A DNA stretch of 64,000 nucleotides from Riptortus pedestris (GCA_019009955.1 CM032228.1:203532501-203596500), one strand, 5' to 3'. Counted from the first letter of the stretch, positions 1-11,262 are shown. The notes: generated from the letters alone by a model not told the origin. Numbers and translations are program-made.

Positions 1-295
1 GTACGAATATAACACTTTCTTGACACCACTACTTATGAAGAATGAATACTTCCTAAACGACGCTTTCCCTCAAAATGGTGACATTCTATTGGAAGCCATA
101 TATTGACTTATTACTAAATATAGAGACGTACAGCATAAATTGAATGTAACTTTCCGCCTACTGCATATGTTATACGAGCTGCAATTCAGGGGTGTATTGA
201 GTTACCGAGTGTCTGTATATATTAATTGCACTTGGGAAACTATAAATGCATTAATTTAACTTCAATTTTTTCAATTTATTTATTAATGGACACCA
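1..295. other. No gene seen
   Basis: AT-rich sequence with no coding signal, RNA gene or repeat that I can recognise. Confidence 0.5.
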
Positions 296-625
296 CATCG
301 AAGGTGATTTGCCCTTTCAAAAGTAATAACAGGTAACAATAGCAAAAAACATACCTTAACAGCAAGTAACAATAATAAATACCTTAACAACAAATAATAA
401 CAAAAAATACCTTAACAGCAAGTAACAATAATAAATACCTTAGCAACAAGTAATAATAACAAATTCCTTAGCAAAAAGTAATAATAACAAATACATTAAC
501 AACAAGGGACAATAATAAATACCTAAACAACAAGTAATAATAACATATACCTTAGCAACAAGTAATAGTAGCACATAACTTAGCAGTAATACTAATAATA
601 ACAAGTACCACAAAAAAAAAAAAAA
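296..625 (-). repeat. Degenerate tandem repeat forming the 3' tail of a non-LTR element
   Basis: About 330 bases of imperfect units built on AACAAGTAATAATAACAAAT and ACCTTAACAAC-like blocks, followed by an A-rich run. The tract lies just downstream of the minus-strand RNase H reading frame, so on that strand it sits where a non-LTR element keeps its 3' tail. The hydrophobic reading frame that crosses it (mostly Phe, Leu, Tyr) is a by-product of the repeat. Confidence 0.55.
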
Positions 626-670
626 AAGAAAAAAAAAATACATATACAGTTGGTGGATGATTAATGCATG

Positions 671-1498
671 TTAAATGTTATCATATATTTCAATTTTGTG
701 TAAGTATGAGAATATATTGTTAATGTGTGGGCTGCCTTCCGTCAGTAGTTCTTGTAAGTCGTAGGGGAAGTCCTGGTGTTGTCGTTTTCGGCATTCTGTC
801 AGTATATGTCTTATCGTCAAGGGAGTGTTACAAGTTGAGCAAGTAGGTCTGTCAGTCTTTGTCATTAAGTATGACTGTGTTAATTTAGTGTGGCCGATTC
901 TAAGTCTCGAGAGAACTACTTCTTCTCTCCTAGAGTTTCTGAAACTTGATGGCCAAATGCAAATAGTGTTCTTTATAGCTCGAAGTTTGTTTTCAGTACT
1001 TGTGTTAGTCCAGTCGGTTTGCCATGTATCTAAGATGAGGTGTTTTGTTTGTCTTGAAACATCTTCATGTAGTACATCTATTTGTTCATAATCAAGTTTT
1101 CCAGCTGCTTTTTTGGCCTCAGAGTCGGCAGTCTCATTCAGTCCTAGGTTTTCGTGTCCTGGTAACCAGTAGAATGTAGTGTGTTTATTTAGAATGGTAA
1201 GCTCATGTTTTATTTTTTGGGCTATTGGGTGATTTGTGTAAATATTGTTTAGTATTTGAAGGGAACCTAAGGAATCCGTGCAAATGATAACGTGTTTGCT
1301 TAGTGATGTGTGGGTGTTCTTGAGGGCCAATAGAATACCTTGGAGCTCGGCTCCTAGAATACTGTAACAAGGAGGCAGTGTCTGCGAGATTACATTTCCC
1401 TCTCTTACTGCAGCTGATACAACTCCCTTCCCCTGATTTAACTTAAATATGGGATCAAAGAATTTATATGCCAACGCAAGAGTAAATTTATCAAACAC
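671..1498 (-). CDS. RNase H and C-terminal region of a non-LTR retrotransposon (Jockey/I-like), 5' truncated
   Basis: This 275-codon open frame is the 3' end of a non-LTR retroelement polyprotein. RNase H would remove template RNA during target-primed reverse transcription. Visible motifs are AELQGILLAL (catalytic Glu near residue 52), ICTDSLGSLQ (catalytic Asp near 73) and WLPGHENLGLNETADSEAKK (substrate-binding His region and final Asp, about residues 110-130). A C-terminal block follows with LSRLRIGHTKLTQSYLM and a CxxC...H...C zinc-knuckle-like pattern (TCSTCNTPLTIRHILTEC), typical of arthropod Jockey-like ORF2 tails. The first catalytic Asp (usually in YTDGS) and all of the reverse transcriptase and endonuclease are absent. 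The element is therefore 5' truncated near 1450-1500 and the ATG is incidental. The unbroken frame suggests a fairly young insertion. The family assignment to Jockey/I rather than a neighbouring clade is uncertain. Confidence 0.8.
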   Translation of the reverse strand: MFDKFTLALAYKFFDPIFKLNQGKGVVSAAVREGNVISQTLPPCYSILGAELQGILLALKNTHTSLSKHVIICTDSLGSLQILNNIYTNHPIAQKIKHELTILNKHTTFYWLPGHENLGLNETADSEAKKAAGKLDYEQIDVLHEDVSRQTKHLILDTWQTDWTNTSTENKLRAIKNTICIWPSSFRNSRREEVVLSRLRIGHTKLTQSYLMTKTDRPTCSTCNTPLTIRHILTECRKRQHQDFPYDLQELLTEGSPHINNIFSYLHKIEIYDNI

Positions 1499-1739
1499 TC
1501 TGATCCTATGAGAGAAGGTTTATGAATTGTTGTATTATTAGACGATAGGCTTTTATTTTTATTTTACTACTATCGATTATATATAAAGTATGAGTCATGA
1601 ACTTTTATTTATTTTTTTAAATAAAAAATGCTTCACAATGTTGTATATCATTTTAGTTACAGGATTATTTAGTAATGGCTTTTTGTTAAATACTTTTGGT
1701 ATCTTATTCTCTTCTCTACTTCTTCTTTTTTGAGATCCA

Positions 1740-2552
1740 AAAAGGACTGGGAAAGAAATGGCATAAATATTAATGGTGAGAGCCTAGACCATTTTTAATT
1801 TGCAAACGACGTGGTTTTAATTGGTAAAAATACTCAAGAGATTCAGGAAATGCTGGGAGAACTAATTAAAAGAGTGAAAGAAATCGGATTAAAATTAAAT
1901 TTAAACAAATGAAAATACATGACATTAAATACTGATGGTGGCATGGAAGGTGTGCAGCGTCAGGTACCTTGGGCAGCTGATTACGCTTGATGACAATAAC
2001 TTTGAGATCAGTGTGTCATACTCGGCTGCATGGAAAGAACTTTTCAGATACAAGCCGCCATGATGCTAAACAAATAAATCATGGGAAAGCGGTCATACCA
2101 ACTTTGATCTACGGGGGTGAAACATGGCCAGTAAACAAAACCCCATTTAGAAAACTTAAGTTGTCGTGAGGCATTCTACATCACATTCTACTCATCCCAT
2201 TGCGTGGATCATCAAAAAGACAAAATAGTCATGGGCAAGACACCTGGTGAGGGAGCATAAAGATAAATGGTCTTCAAATCTTATCAACTGGTGCCCTTGG
2301 AACTACATGAGGAAGAGAGGAGGGCCGCCTACTCCGTGAGACTTAAGAGGCGAAGTATACATGTGGCGGGTCGACATGGCAGAGAGTTGCTCAACAAAGG
2401 AAAGAATGAAAGAGACTTGGAGAAGCACACTACTTGGCGAGGTTTAAACCTGAAATGGATTAGCAGATCTTCGCATACCGAAAATCATAATGAACTCAAA
2501 AGACCTTTAAGTTGAATTTGTACTAGAAGTATGGAAATAAAAAAAAAAAATG
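1740..2552 (+). pseudogene. Reverse-transcriptase fragment of an RTE-like non-LTR element, decayed
   Basis: In one frame the sequence reads GININGESLDHF, a stop, then FANDVVLIGKNTQEIQEMLG. This matches the RTE-type block around the catalytic FADD motif, here FAND. It continues with KEIGLKLNLNK, a stop and KYMTLNTDG. Further on, after frameshifts, come pieces resembling the RTE tail (PTLIYGGETWPVNK near 2095-2140, then NGLQ and KPEMD-like remnants). At least three in-frame stops and several shifts make it non-functional. An A-run at about 2537-2552 is the likely 3' end. No domain upstream of the reverse-transcriptase palm is recognisable, so it is 5' truncated. Confidence 0.75.
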
Positions 2553-2974
2553 TATTGTATCTTCACGCTCTGTAATATTTATGAGTGTTAGTATTAATGT
2601 TGTTAAGTTATTACGTTTGGGGTAAACTTAATAACCAATAAACAGGAACAGAAACGTTTATATTTGAAAAAATAAAAACACAAACACATGGTAACGTACA
2701 TCGAAACATTTTGTCAGGTAATAACCTCACCCAGGATGATATGTTGAATTATAATATTTAACTCACTCTTTTAGGTCCTAGATGTGGTTAAAAGTCCTGC
2801 GACCACTGTAATTATTCACTCCCGTTCACTTTTGTTTATAAGTCTAAGAGGGCGCGAAAAACCATTTTTTTAAATGTTCTTAGAGAGTGGCACTCTCGCA
2901 TTGACTCACTGGTAACCAATCACTGCTCATAATAGTTATAGAACATATGTTTTTTTTAAAAAATAATCACTACA
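2553..2974. other. Possible remnant of a Gypsy LTR, otherwise nothing recognised
   Basis: On the minus strand, just after the Gypsy integrase fragment, a purine run GAGGGGAATCC is followed by TGTAGTG at 2974. This is the arrangement of a polypurine tract and LTR start. A second TGTAGCGG start occurs at 3309. I could not find the far end of an LTR. Confidence 0.3.
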
Positions 2975-2998
2975 GGATTCCCCTCATAAATGACGGAG

Positions 2999-3265
2999 TC
3001 AACTTATTTTACTGTTCGTCCGGATCGGGCCCTGTAGGGTTATTGAGGTGCATGGTCTATGGCTGATGCCTACAGGCTTACAGGACGGTAAGGTGTGAGG
3101 CTGTGATGTTGGAGTGTTGTCCAGCGGTTTTTCAGAAGGTAGGAAAGCTGGTTTAAGCCGGTCTATTGATATGGTCGCGTCGTGGCCTGGGAGTTGTACT
3201 ACGAAGAACTTGTCACCTCGCTGAAGACCTCTGTATTGTACGGAGTAAGGTGGTGTCAACGGACG
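2999..3265 (-). pseudogene. C-terminal end of a Gypsy-type Pol (integrase tail), fragment
   Basis: The frame reads LTPPYSVQYRGLQRGDKFF and then VVQLPGHDATISIDRLKPAF. This is the classic C-terminal SH3-like tail of Ty3/Gypsy integrases (PY.V..RGDK.F...L.G....VS.DRLKPA). Integrase inserts the retroelement cDNA. Nothing of the catalytic DDE core or zinc finger lies upstream: an in-frame TAA is at 3266-3268 and a T-run interrupts further on. The roughly 45 residues after the DRLKPA motif are rich in Pro, Ser and Thr, as usual for this variable tail. It is a short relic. Confidence 0.75.
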
Positions 3266-3309
3266 TTAGGCACAGTTGTTTTTTTTTTTTTTTTTAAATA
3301 ACCGCTACA

Positions 3310-4104
3310 GTATATTATTTATATAGATTGTTCCTGTAGGTTAATCTTATTTGTTCCATGGGAAGAATGAACAAACTGTTGTAGCCCTTTATAGGAGATA
3401 GGACTCTTAAAGCATGGAGGACAGATAATTCTGGTCGTGTTAGAATTCTCATTGGTCCGAATCCCTAGTAATCAACCGGAAAGACTGACGCGAGAAGCAA
3501 ATGGAGTCGAACTGAACGCATTATAGGACGGTCACCTTCCGGGCTTCGAGCTCATTGCTTGCCTTTTGAATTCAGATAGGTTTGCAAGATCCGCTTAATG
3601 CACGTAATGTTTTCAAATCTCTGAGTTGAAAAGTTCTATTTATTTACACTTTCTTTTGGCTCCATCTGTTTATCTGTCATTCAGTCGGCTTTGTGGTACC
3701 CGAGGGGAGAGAGAAATATACAGGCAGAATACTAATAATCCTCTAAGAAGCATTTTTTCCTTAATGGTAGTTTGTCGCTGATTCACATGTTCAGATAACG
3801 TCAAAACCCCTTATCTCATTGTTAGTACATCGGAGCATATTAGTCTAACCAGTTATAGTTTATGGAAGAAATATTATTAATTATTGATATACATATGTGA
3901 AATTCAAAATATTAATTTTGATTACTGGATAAGTGCTCTCTTCCCTTACTTCATCGTCATTGATAAGATAGTTATTGTACCTCTTATTTTTCCAACCCAT
4001 TACATTTTTTATTAGTTGCTACTATCTAATATTAATATATTAATTAATTAATAGATATTAATAATCCATATTTTATGTTAATTGATATACCTTTAAATGA
4101 TTTC
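3310..4104. other. No gene seen
   Basis: Mixed AT-rich sequence without a supported open frame or recognisable repeat. Confidence 0.45.
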
Positions 4105-4541
4105 AATAGACTGGCGGCACATTTTGTAGGCAAGCACTCAAGTATCTTTTTCAACACACTAGATTTCTACAGGTTTCACCTCTTATTTTATGAATATTTT
4201 TTAATTTGAACGACAAGTATTAAGTTTCAAAGCATTTATTTCAAGTGCCTATATTCAATAGTGTTAAAATTGAGAAGAATAGATTATATATTTGTTATTG
4301 TTTAGTAACTTGATTGTTTTAATAATAGGTATATTTAGAAGGATGTAAGAAAATTTTTTTTAAAATAATTCTCTTTGCTTGGGAGTCGGTTGATTTTGAA
4401 GAAAAATAATCAATATTAGTAGATTTCCCTTACGGGAAATCAGCTGTTGAAGTGGTCCTCATGGCGCGAGTTTCGACAAATTTCCTTATATGTCCGTCAA
4501 TCCTCCCCAGGAGACGACGAAACTGTGGTCCGTTCAAAATG

Positions 4542-4593
<52 letters not shown>

Positions 4594-4800
4594 CCAGTAT
4601 TAAAAAAAAAAAAACTTTCTTACATCCTCTGAAATATATCTATTATTAAAATAATCAAGTTACAAAACAATAAAAAATATAGAATATATTCCTCTCAATT
4701 TTAACACTAGTTGCGTTTCAACTTATTATTTGTCTTTCAAATTAAAAGTGTTGAAGAGCATTTTTGAGTGCTTGCCTACAAAATGAGCTGTCAGTCTATT
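4105..4800. mobile_element. Foldback (long inverted repeat) element with a nested family A fragment
   Basis: The left arm (about 4105-4362) begins AATAGACTGGCGGCACATTT. The right arm (about 4596-4800) ends with its reverse complement. Matching blocks continue inward (TTGTAGGCAAGCACTCAA; GTAACTTGATTGTTTTAATA; GGATGTAAGAAA), with roughly 85 per cent identity by eye and a 50-base gap in the right arm. The loop holds a family A end plus (TA)n. No coding capacity. The class is unknown, because the target-site duplication is not clear. Confidence 0.7.
4416..4590 (-). mobile_element. Family A fragment ending in (TA)n, inside the foldback
   Basis: The hairpin end TAGATTTCCCTTACGGGAAA is followed by the family A blocks GTCCTCATGGCGCGAG and TGTCCGTCAATCCT, and then a (TA)n tract from about 4541. 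The strand is given so that the family A 5' end would be TCCGTCACG. Only the 3' end is present. Confidence 0.75.
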
Positions 4801-6062
4801 AAAGCTCTGCAAATTTATATTAATTAATGTAAAATAATTCAGTATTTAAAAAGAAGTAGAGAAATTTGTTCACATATAACAAAGAGCACTACAAGACGGC
4901 TTCTCACCTAATAATATTAGCGGGGGTTGTTTAATTGTCATACTAAGACTAACAAAACCTTTTAATTTCCATATAATGATTAAATCATTCCGAACAAGCC
5001 ATGAAGATCCAATAAAGCATATCTGTTCTGGCACGGAAGGAAAGAGGTTTACGCTTTCGGGTTTTATCCTTATTTCTTACATCTTCATACCTGGCCGTTT
5101 ATAGGGCAGTTCTGGATGGATTAAAGTCCTGCGAAGGTTCCCTCATATAGCTACGATTGGTGGTCATAAGAGTCCGACAGTAAGATTGGTCCTGCGTTCT
5201 TCCTTTTCATTGGTGAGTGCAGAAACCTCCTGAAGGACCCTGAGATACGATTTGAGTAAATTTGGATAATAACGGATCTAGTAGAACCGACGCCTTCAGT
5301 GTCTGGTTTATCCCTCTCTTCGGCCACCGTATATATATATATATATGAGGGTGACTATTAGGTTGTATGGTATAAGAGAGAGGAAGGGGAAAGTCCAGAC
5401 TGTAACTGGGTCGTGGCGGCCGCTCGATACGAGCACCTCCTGCCTGTCTATCCTCTAATTCCCAGCCTTAACCCTTCGTTTCCCACAGCTTGACCTTGTC
5501 TTTCGCGCTATTTGGAAATACACAAAAGGGCACAGCTGTTACAATCACCCGTCGCCTCTATTCGCACCCACCAACTGGACTTATAATATATTCTTCATCT
5601 TTGTATTTTCTAATTTAATTCACACGGTATAGAAGGCATAATGTGATTTGTGTGTACCCGGTTGAGATTTTCTGATTGCAAGTGAAGCCCCTGTGATTCT
5701 AGGGTTTGTACCAGTGAAAAATATCACAAATACATCTAGTAAGTCTTCTTATTCCCTGACAGAGACAACGAAGAAATAACATGCATTGCTCATGCATGGC
5801 TTACCAGCATTACAAGCTCGAACTGCTTGGGACTCTCATCCTTTCGGAAGCCATAGACTCAATAATGATTCGCATTAGCTTGTATGAGTTTTATATCTCT
5901 AATATTCCTCTTTTGTCATGCTGTGAGCATATAACATATTGTGAGAGCAATATATTAATTAAAGAAAAAAGTAAAAACATCCACTTGTGCATGCTATTAT
6001 ACTATTTAATATATCATGGCTAGCCAGTATTTCTAATTTGTAGTGTAGTAGTATCAACAACT
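4801..6062. other. No gene seen; (TA)n at about 5328-5347
   Basis: Moderately AT-rich unique-looking sequence. The open frame at 5781-6023 has no recognisable domain or coding bias, so I do not call it. Confidence 0.45.
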
Positions 6063-6106
6063 AAGTACCAAGTGCCAAATATAAGTGTGGTTGCGTCCTG
6101 TGTTTC

Positions 6107-6335
6107 CGATGGTAACATGGAAGGTTTGCATCGTCAAGTATCTTGGGCAGCTGATTACGCATTAGGAAAGGCTGCGTGGAAAGAAATTTTCAGGTACCTA
6201 GCAGCTGGACAAAAGCCGCCACGGAGCTAAAAAAAAGATTTTATGGGAAAGCTGTCTTACCAACTTTAATCTACGAGTGTGAAACATGGCCAGTAAACAA
6301 AATCCTAATTAGATAACTTGAGTTGTAGTGAGGGT
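6107..6335 (+). pseudogene. Second fragment of the same RTE-like element
   Basis: The DNA closely parallels 1940-2165 of this window: GGCAGCTGATTACGC, GAAACATGGCCAGTAAACAA and AAAGCCGCCA occur in the same order. It covers the region around the RTE motif that reads LTYGAETW in intact relatives. Stops and indels break every frame. Confidence 0.65.
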
Positions 6336-6439
6336 AATGCATTCTACACATCACTAAAATAGACTTAAAACTAAATTCACTGACATAGCGTCATCTCTAG
6401 TACGGAAACAACTTTTTTTTTTTTTTATATATTTTTTTT

Positions 6440-6784
6440 TTATCGGAGACAGCTTCTTGAAATGATGGTATTAAGGTAGTGTGACCTACCGGGGGTAAGA
6501 AAAATAGTTCCCCTTTTACTGAACTTGGTTCCATTATAAGGGAGATGGTAATTTGGTTGGGGTGTAATGGAACAATGTGGGTAGGTGACCTGGTAGCTGG
6601 TAATACCGGTTGGGTTGTAATGGATAGGAAGAAAACGAAAGAAGAAAGGAAAGGGATAGATGGAGAGGAGATAAGAAGAAAGATGGTCGCTACAGCCAGT
6701 AAATAAACCTAAGGTAGCTGGTGAATTGTAAAGGGGGTAAGGGGCGCCCAAAACTATCGGATACAAGTAAGTACCAAGAGCCAA
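6440..6784 (-). other. Unidentified 114-codon open frame
   Basis: An open frame of 114 codons, rich in Pro, Tyr, Ser and Phe, with no domain I recognise. It lies between the flanking 44-bp repeats and ends in a T-rich run, so it is more likely non-coding repeat sequence than a gene. Confidence 0.2.
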
Positions 6785-6812
6785 ATATAAGTGGTGTTAC
6801 GTCCTGTGTTTC

Positions 6813-8070
6813 ATCCTAAAATTGGGGAGGTGTGCTTAGTTAAAACGGTTCCACGGTGATAGACTTTTCTCTTGCTAAAACAATTTATTAGGATGTATGC
6901 CTATAATATTATTGCCACTCCAAAAATAGAATTATTTTTAGCATAGTCGAAAGGTTGGTAAATATGTTTTCAAGTTCGTGAGAGGTACTGCAGGATGAGA
7001 GGGGGTACATGATAAGATACGCTATTGAGGATAGCGATACACGAAACAGAAGTTGTAAAATCAGTATATGATGGGTTAATTAACTGCTGGATAGCTTGCA
7101 AGGTGTTATCCGAGGCAGTGGAGTGCTAACGAAAGTTCACTAGAGTTTAATGTTCTGAGAAGGATAACTCGAGCGGGAGCTGTAGACATAATATCTTGGG
7201 AGGGATAAGTCCAACTTGAATTAGAGATATTATTTATGCCAGTAACTTCGGGGAGGGTCATGTTTCTTTTTCTTCATTTGTTTGAAATGAACATAACTAT
7301 GCATAATTAAATGTGTTCGAAGATTTTGGATTACAGAATTGTTGAAATATATGTTGAGATTAGATCAGTGGTGTGTCATACCAACATATGAAAATCGCCT
7401 TAGTTTACGCAGTGATGGAATTTTTTCAATTCACATTATGACATATTTTGCGTTAAGAAAAACCTTGCGACATATGATTTGCCTCATTCCTATACCCCAA
7501 GCGACAGGAGTAGGAAATCGTATTTACCAAAGTGTTTTCCCTCTGCGTATCTCCCTCTTCCCTTGTTTTTCCTGTTATTCCTAAAGCTCTCTTCCTCCCT
7601 TATCTCACACTGCCAAAGTTCCCAATCGTCATATGTATTATGTTTCATCTTGGCGAAGAAAACTGTAATGTTCCATCAGTTTTAATCAGGGGCCTATTAC
7701 TTTCCGTTTAAAAACAGCCTCAATGGAACTTTAAGTTATAATTCCGAGTAAAACAAATATAAGAATTTCTTCCAAGTCGTTATGTATTTAACTTTTTTCA
7801 AAAACGATTTGTCATGATATTTATTTTTCAAATATTTTACTATGAAAACTGTGAACATGTTTGTTTTTTAAATAACTTATAAGGAATAAAACATGCCTCT
7901 TTTTAACATAACATTTTGTATTTAAATTGGTTTTGTAGTATATACTTGTTTGTAACAAGATATTTTTAATTTATTTATTAAATTAACAAACAAATAATTA
8001 ATGGATTTAAGAATAATGAAAAGTAAATTACAACAAAATTGGTTTAAAATAATGAAAAAAATATACTATT
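6813..8070. other. No gene seen
   Basis: AT-rich sequence. The overlapping short frames at 7339-7685 show no recognised domain. Confidence 0.45.
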
Positions 8071-8269
8071 GTCATACCTGTCGGTGAAGACCGTCGTCAC
8101 TGGCTGATGGTCGAGTAGAGCTGGCAAGCACTTTCCTTGCGATGGATGGGTACTCCTTGTGAGTACAACTTTTTGACAGGCTTGAAGATGGTGCCATCGC
8201 ATGGAATGGCTCTTGCCAGCTGTACTCGATCTTCAGCCAGTGACGACGGTCTCCACCGACAGGTATGAC
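8071..8269 (+). mobile_element. Snapback element 1 (Penelope-like pLTR relic)
   Basis: Near-perfect inverted arms: GTCATACCTGTCGGTGAAGA onward (8071-8128) and its reverse complement ending ACCGACAGGTATGAC (8212-8269), about 5 mismatches in 58. The right arm reads GGCUUGAAGAUGG, then a short hairpin, GGAA and CUCUUGCC. This is a decayed version of the hammerhead-like core seen in the other snapbacks, and the GGC/GCC stem I pairing is kept. I found no clear target duplication. Confidence 0.6.
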
Positions 8270-8320
8270 AACAGTATCATTTATAATGCCGTTTCTAACC
8301 CTTTATTTGATTTACCAGAA

Positions 8321-8325
<5 letters not shown>

Positions 8326-8367
<42 letters not shown>
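8326..8367. repeat. (TA)n microsatellite
   Basis: An uninterrupted TA run of about 21 units. Confidence 0.95.
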
Positions 8368-8368
<1 letters not shown>

Positions 8369-8432
8369 CAAAACAAAAACTGTCTCCTGTGTTCTCTTCC
8401 GATTCTGTTCTAATAATCTAATGTAATTATAA

Positions 8433-9425
8433 TCTATATATATATATATATATAAAATTGTAACCTCTGTCTGTACATTGATTTTTTTCGCGAAATTTCA
8501 CGATAACTTTTCATTTCACATGTCATAGACACCAAAACTGCATTTTGTTTCTTTCGTGTATGTTTGTTTGTTTGTTTGTTTGTTACCTTTTCACGCATAA
8601 ACGGCTGAACCGAATTTTTTGAAACTTGGTAAGTATATTACTACTAACCCAACTTAGACTTTAGGCTATATTAAAATTCTCTGAGATGAACAGGAGTGGG
8701 GGTTGTAAGGGAGGCCTGAATTTAAAATAGCGATATTTCGTTTTCTATTGGTTTATCGGCAAATATGAACATAACAAAAGTTGTTTATTTCGTTGTTTAG
8801 AGTAACTTTTGTAATATTCATTTTTGTCTTTTAACAGTTTTTAAACGGGATCTACACTATAAACTAAAGAGGGAGTCAACTATTTCATTTGGCGCTAACG
8901 AGTAAACCGAACTTACAAAAACTCGGTATGTCAATTAGCATTAATTCTTCCATGATTATAAGCTATATTAAAATTTTTATGTTAGAACGGGAGTGGGGGT
9001 TATAAGGGAGGCCTGAAATAAAAATTCGCGATATTTCATTGTCTATTTGTTTTTCGACAAACATGCACATAACCAAAGTTGTTTATTTTGTTATTTAGAT
9101 TAACTTTTGTTTTGTACATTTCTCGAGGAACAATGTGTGGAGCAAGTAATTTGCGTAGAAATATTGATATGCTCAACAATTCATTCCATTTTGAACTATG
9201 AGGTACCTCACCTAGAAAAAGTTAATTCAAATCTATGTTAATATGTTGTCCTTAATAACTGAAATCTATGCATAATGCACAAGAGACGGGAAATATGACA
9301 ATTTGGAGGACAGGGAAGACTTACTTAAAAAATTAATTTTATTATTAACAAATGCCAATAACGGGTATTAACCCTAAACACTGGGACGGGTAAATGTCAA
9401 AATATTGTGTAAATTAAAGCCTTAT
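8433..9425 (+). mobile_element. Helitron, 3' truncated
   Basis: It begins A|TCTATATATATATA and then ATTGTAACCTCTGTCTGTAC, a canonical 5' Helitron end with TC after an A. It shares its length with the complete minus-strand copy at 13.5-15.2 kb, including two of the internal modules with GGAGTGGGGGTTRTAAGG (near 8700 and 9000). The end with a hairpin and CTAG is missing; the copy stops at a short TA run near 9425. Non-autonomous: no Rep or helicase coding. Confidence 0.8.
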
Positions 9426-10129
9426 ATATATATAAAACTCTATGACTCATCTGAAAATCTCTTTAAATTTGGGAGAGAGTAACTATATTTTCCACGTTTC
9501 AGACCATCCTAAAACAAGAACATTGCCACCAATATTGAAACTCATGTTTGTCCGTTCGGCCGTCTTTTAACAAACGGCTCAATGATCGTTAATATTTGTT
9601 AGTCACCTATCTTTAAGAAAGAATTAACTAGGAGTGGGTGGTTTTATTTCATGCCAAAACATGTACTCGGGAATATCACCTTCGAACATATATTTGTTTT
9701 TTCAACAGAAACTTAAAGAAAAAAATTGCTTATAATGTATTTCTTTAACTTGAAACGTTGTTTAAATTTTAGCATGAAAGTTCGCTTGCTAATTCCTGTC
9801 GAGAAATGGAGGGTGCTCCATGAGAATGCCACGTTGATCGGGAAGTATTTTTCTATATGTATTAGGAGAAAAATATTGTCAACGTATGTTATATTATGCT
9901 CTCATACCGCTGAAAGGAGTTGGGTTTTACTGATAATTAAAGATTTACAACCCCCAATAACTGCTTTAACGCTGGATTCATCAGGCAAATGTAAAGAACA
10001 AATTGAGTTTTGAAGTAATTTTAAGCCTTAATGAAATTAAATATTTTTACTTTAGACTTCCGGTCTCCATCTTCTCTGGTATTACATCATAATACCTTAG
10101 CTGAAATTTACCATATGTTTTTGTACTAA
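9426..10129. other. No supported gene
   Basis: An open frame of 95 codons at 9726-10013 has no recognisable domain. Otherwise AT-rich. Confidence 0.4.
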
Positions 10130-11258
10130 CACTTTCGCTGCGGTTGTCATTTTTTGATAGTATCTCGAAATCGGGTGCATTATTTGTTTGATTTTTTTTA
10201 ATATGAACATACTTTTAATCATATTTGATGATTTTAATAGAAATGCGACAAAAAAAATTAACCGGAAATGCATTGTCCTTCCAGAGGGTCAACCCGTAAG
10301 CGAGGAATTCCACCCGCCTTGTGGTTTAGTATCAGTAGACGCCTTTAGTCATTTTATGCTAAACCCACTACTCATTATACCTAATGTTTATTTATTTTAA
10401 AGAAAACTCAATTATTTTTATTAGAATAGCAAATAACAATTACTAATCATTTACAATAACTAATTATCGATTCAAATATTTTTTTGTTGGACATTTTTAA
10501 TTATTTTAACAGCGTATTTTTGTTCGCCATTTACAAATATAAGATCAATTATCCCAACTTTTTTGCAGGATTATTTGCGTGGAAAAAGAAAATTAATTTA
10601 TTAGAATGACAGCTCAAGTGAAAATAACTTTTACCTTTGGTTGTACTTACTTATACATACATTCTACACTGATAAAATTCCTGAAAGTTAATTTCTTATC
10701 GTTAACTGTAGTTTTTTTTCCAACAAAAATCATAAAAAAATATAAATCACAGTTGTTATTATTAACTTACGAATAAAAAATGTCTATAAAATCTAAATTT
10801 CACATCTAGGAACATTATATTTTAGTTTAGGCTTATTATTCAGCAAAAATGTGTTTTTCACCCTTTCAGGTATAAGACTGTTTTCCTCTTTACTTTTCAA
10901 AACTAATTGAATGAGGTCATGAATCACCTTTTGCAGTTATCATTCAACAATTTAGTTAATAGTATTCAAATATATTAAATCATGAAATAAATAGAAATTA
11001 TATAATAAATTTTACTTACTTAGAATCAATTTTTAGAGAACAAAGTTTAAAAATCGATAAAAAATCTTTAAGTTGCCCGATTTGAAAACGGCAAATACCA
11101 TTGAAAAGCCGTCTTTACCGGGAGTTGAAAGACTGAATCCCCTCCATTTACGAGCCTTTTGAGTCTAATGGAAAAAGTAATAGAGGGGTGTCCTTCCGAA
11201 GGGACAACCGTAAGCGGGTAGGGTCACAGGTGTCCTTCCGTAAGGACAGCGAAAGTGT
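10130..11258. mobile_element. piggyBac-type element, non-autonomous (1.13 kb)
   Basis: The terminal inverted repeats are CACTTTCGCTG (10130-10140) and its complement CAGCGAAAGTG (11248-11258). TTAA follows on the right (11259-11262) and CTAA, one change from TTAA, stands on the left. Subterminal repeats of TGTCCTTCCNNAGGG with CCGTAAGCG occur at about 10275, 11190 and 11231, in both orientations. TTAA targets with short CAC/CCC-type ends are the piggyBac hallmark. No transposase frame is present. Confidence 0.65.
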
Positions 11259-11262
11259 TAAA

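Larger units (their letters stand above)
6063..6812. repeat. 44-bp imperfect direct repeats flanking an insertion
   Basis: AAGTACCAAGTGCCAAATAT... at 6063-6106 and AAGTACCAAGAGCCAAATAT... at 6768-6812 share about 40 of 44 positions, including GTCCTGTGTTTC. They bracket an RTE-like fragment and an unidentified minus-strand segment with a T-run (6412-6440). They could be a long target duplication or two copies of another repeat. Confidence 0.5.

Noticed and set aside
440..643. 67-codon hydrophobic minus-strand frame
   Set aside because: It is a translation of the low-complexity tandem repeat and A-run.
825..1091. 88-codon plus-strand frame
   Set aside because: It lies opposite the RNase H frame and is its shadow.
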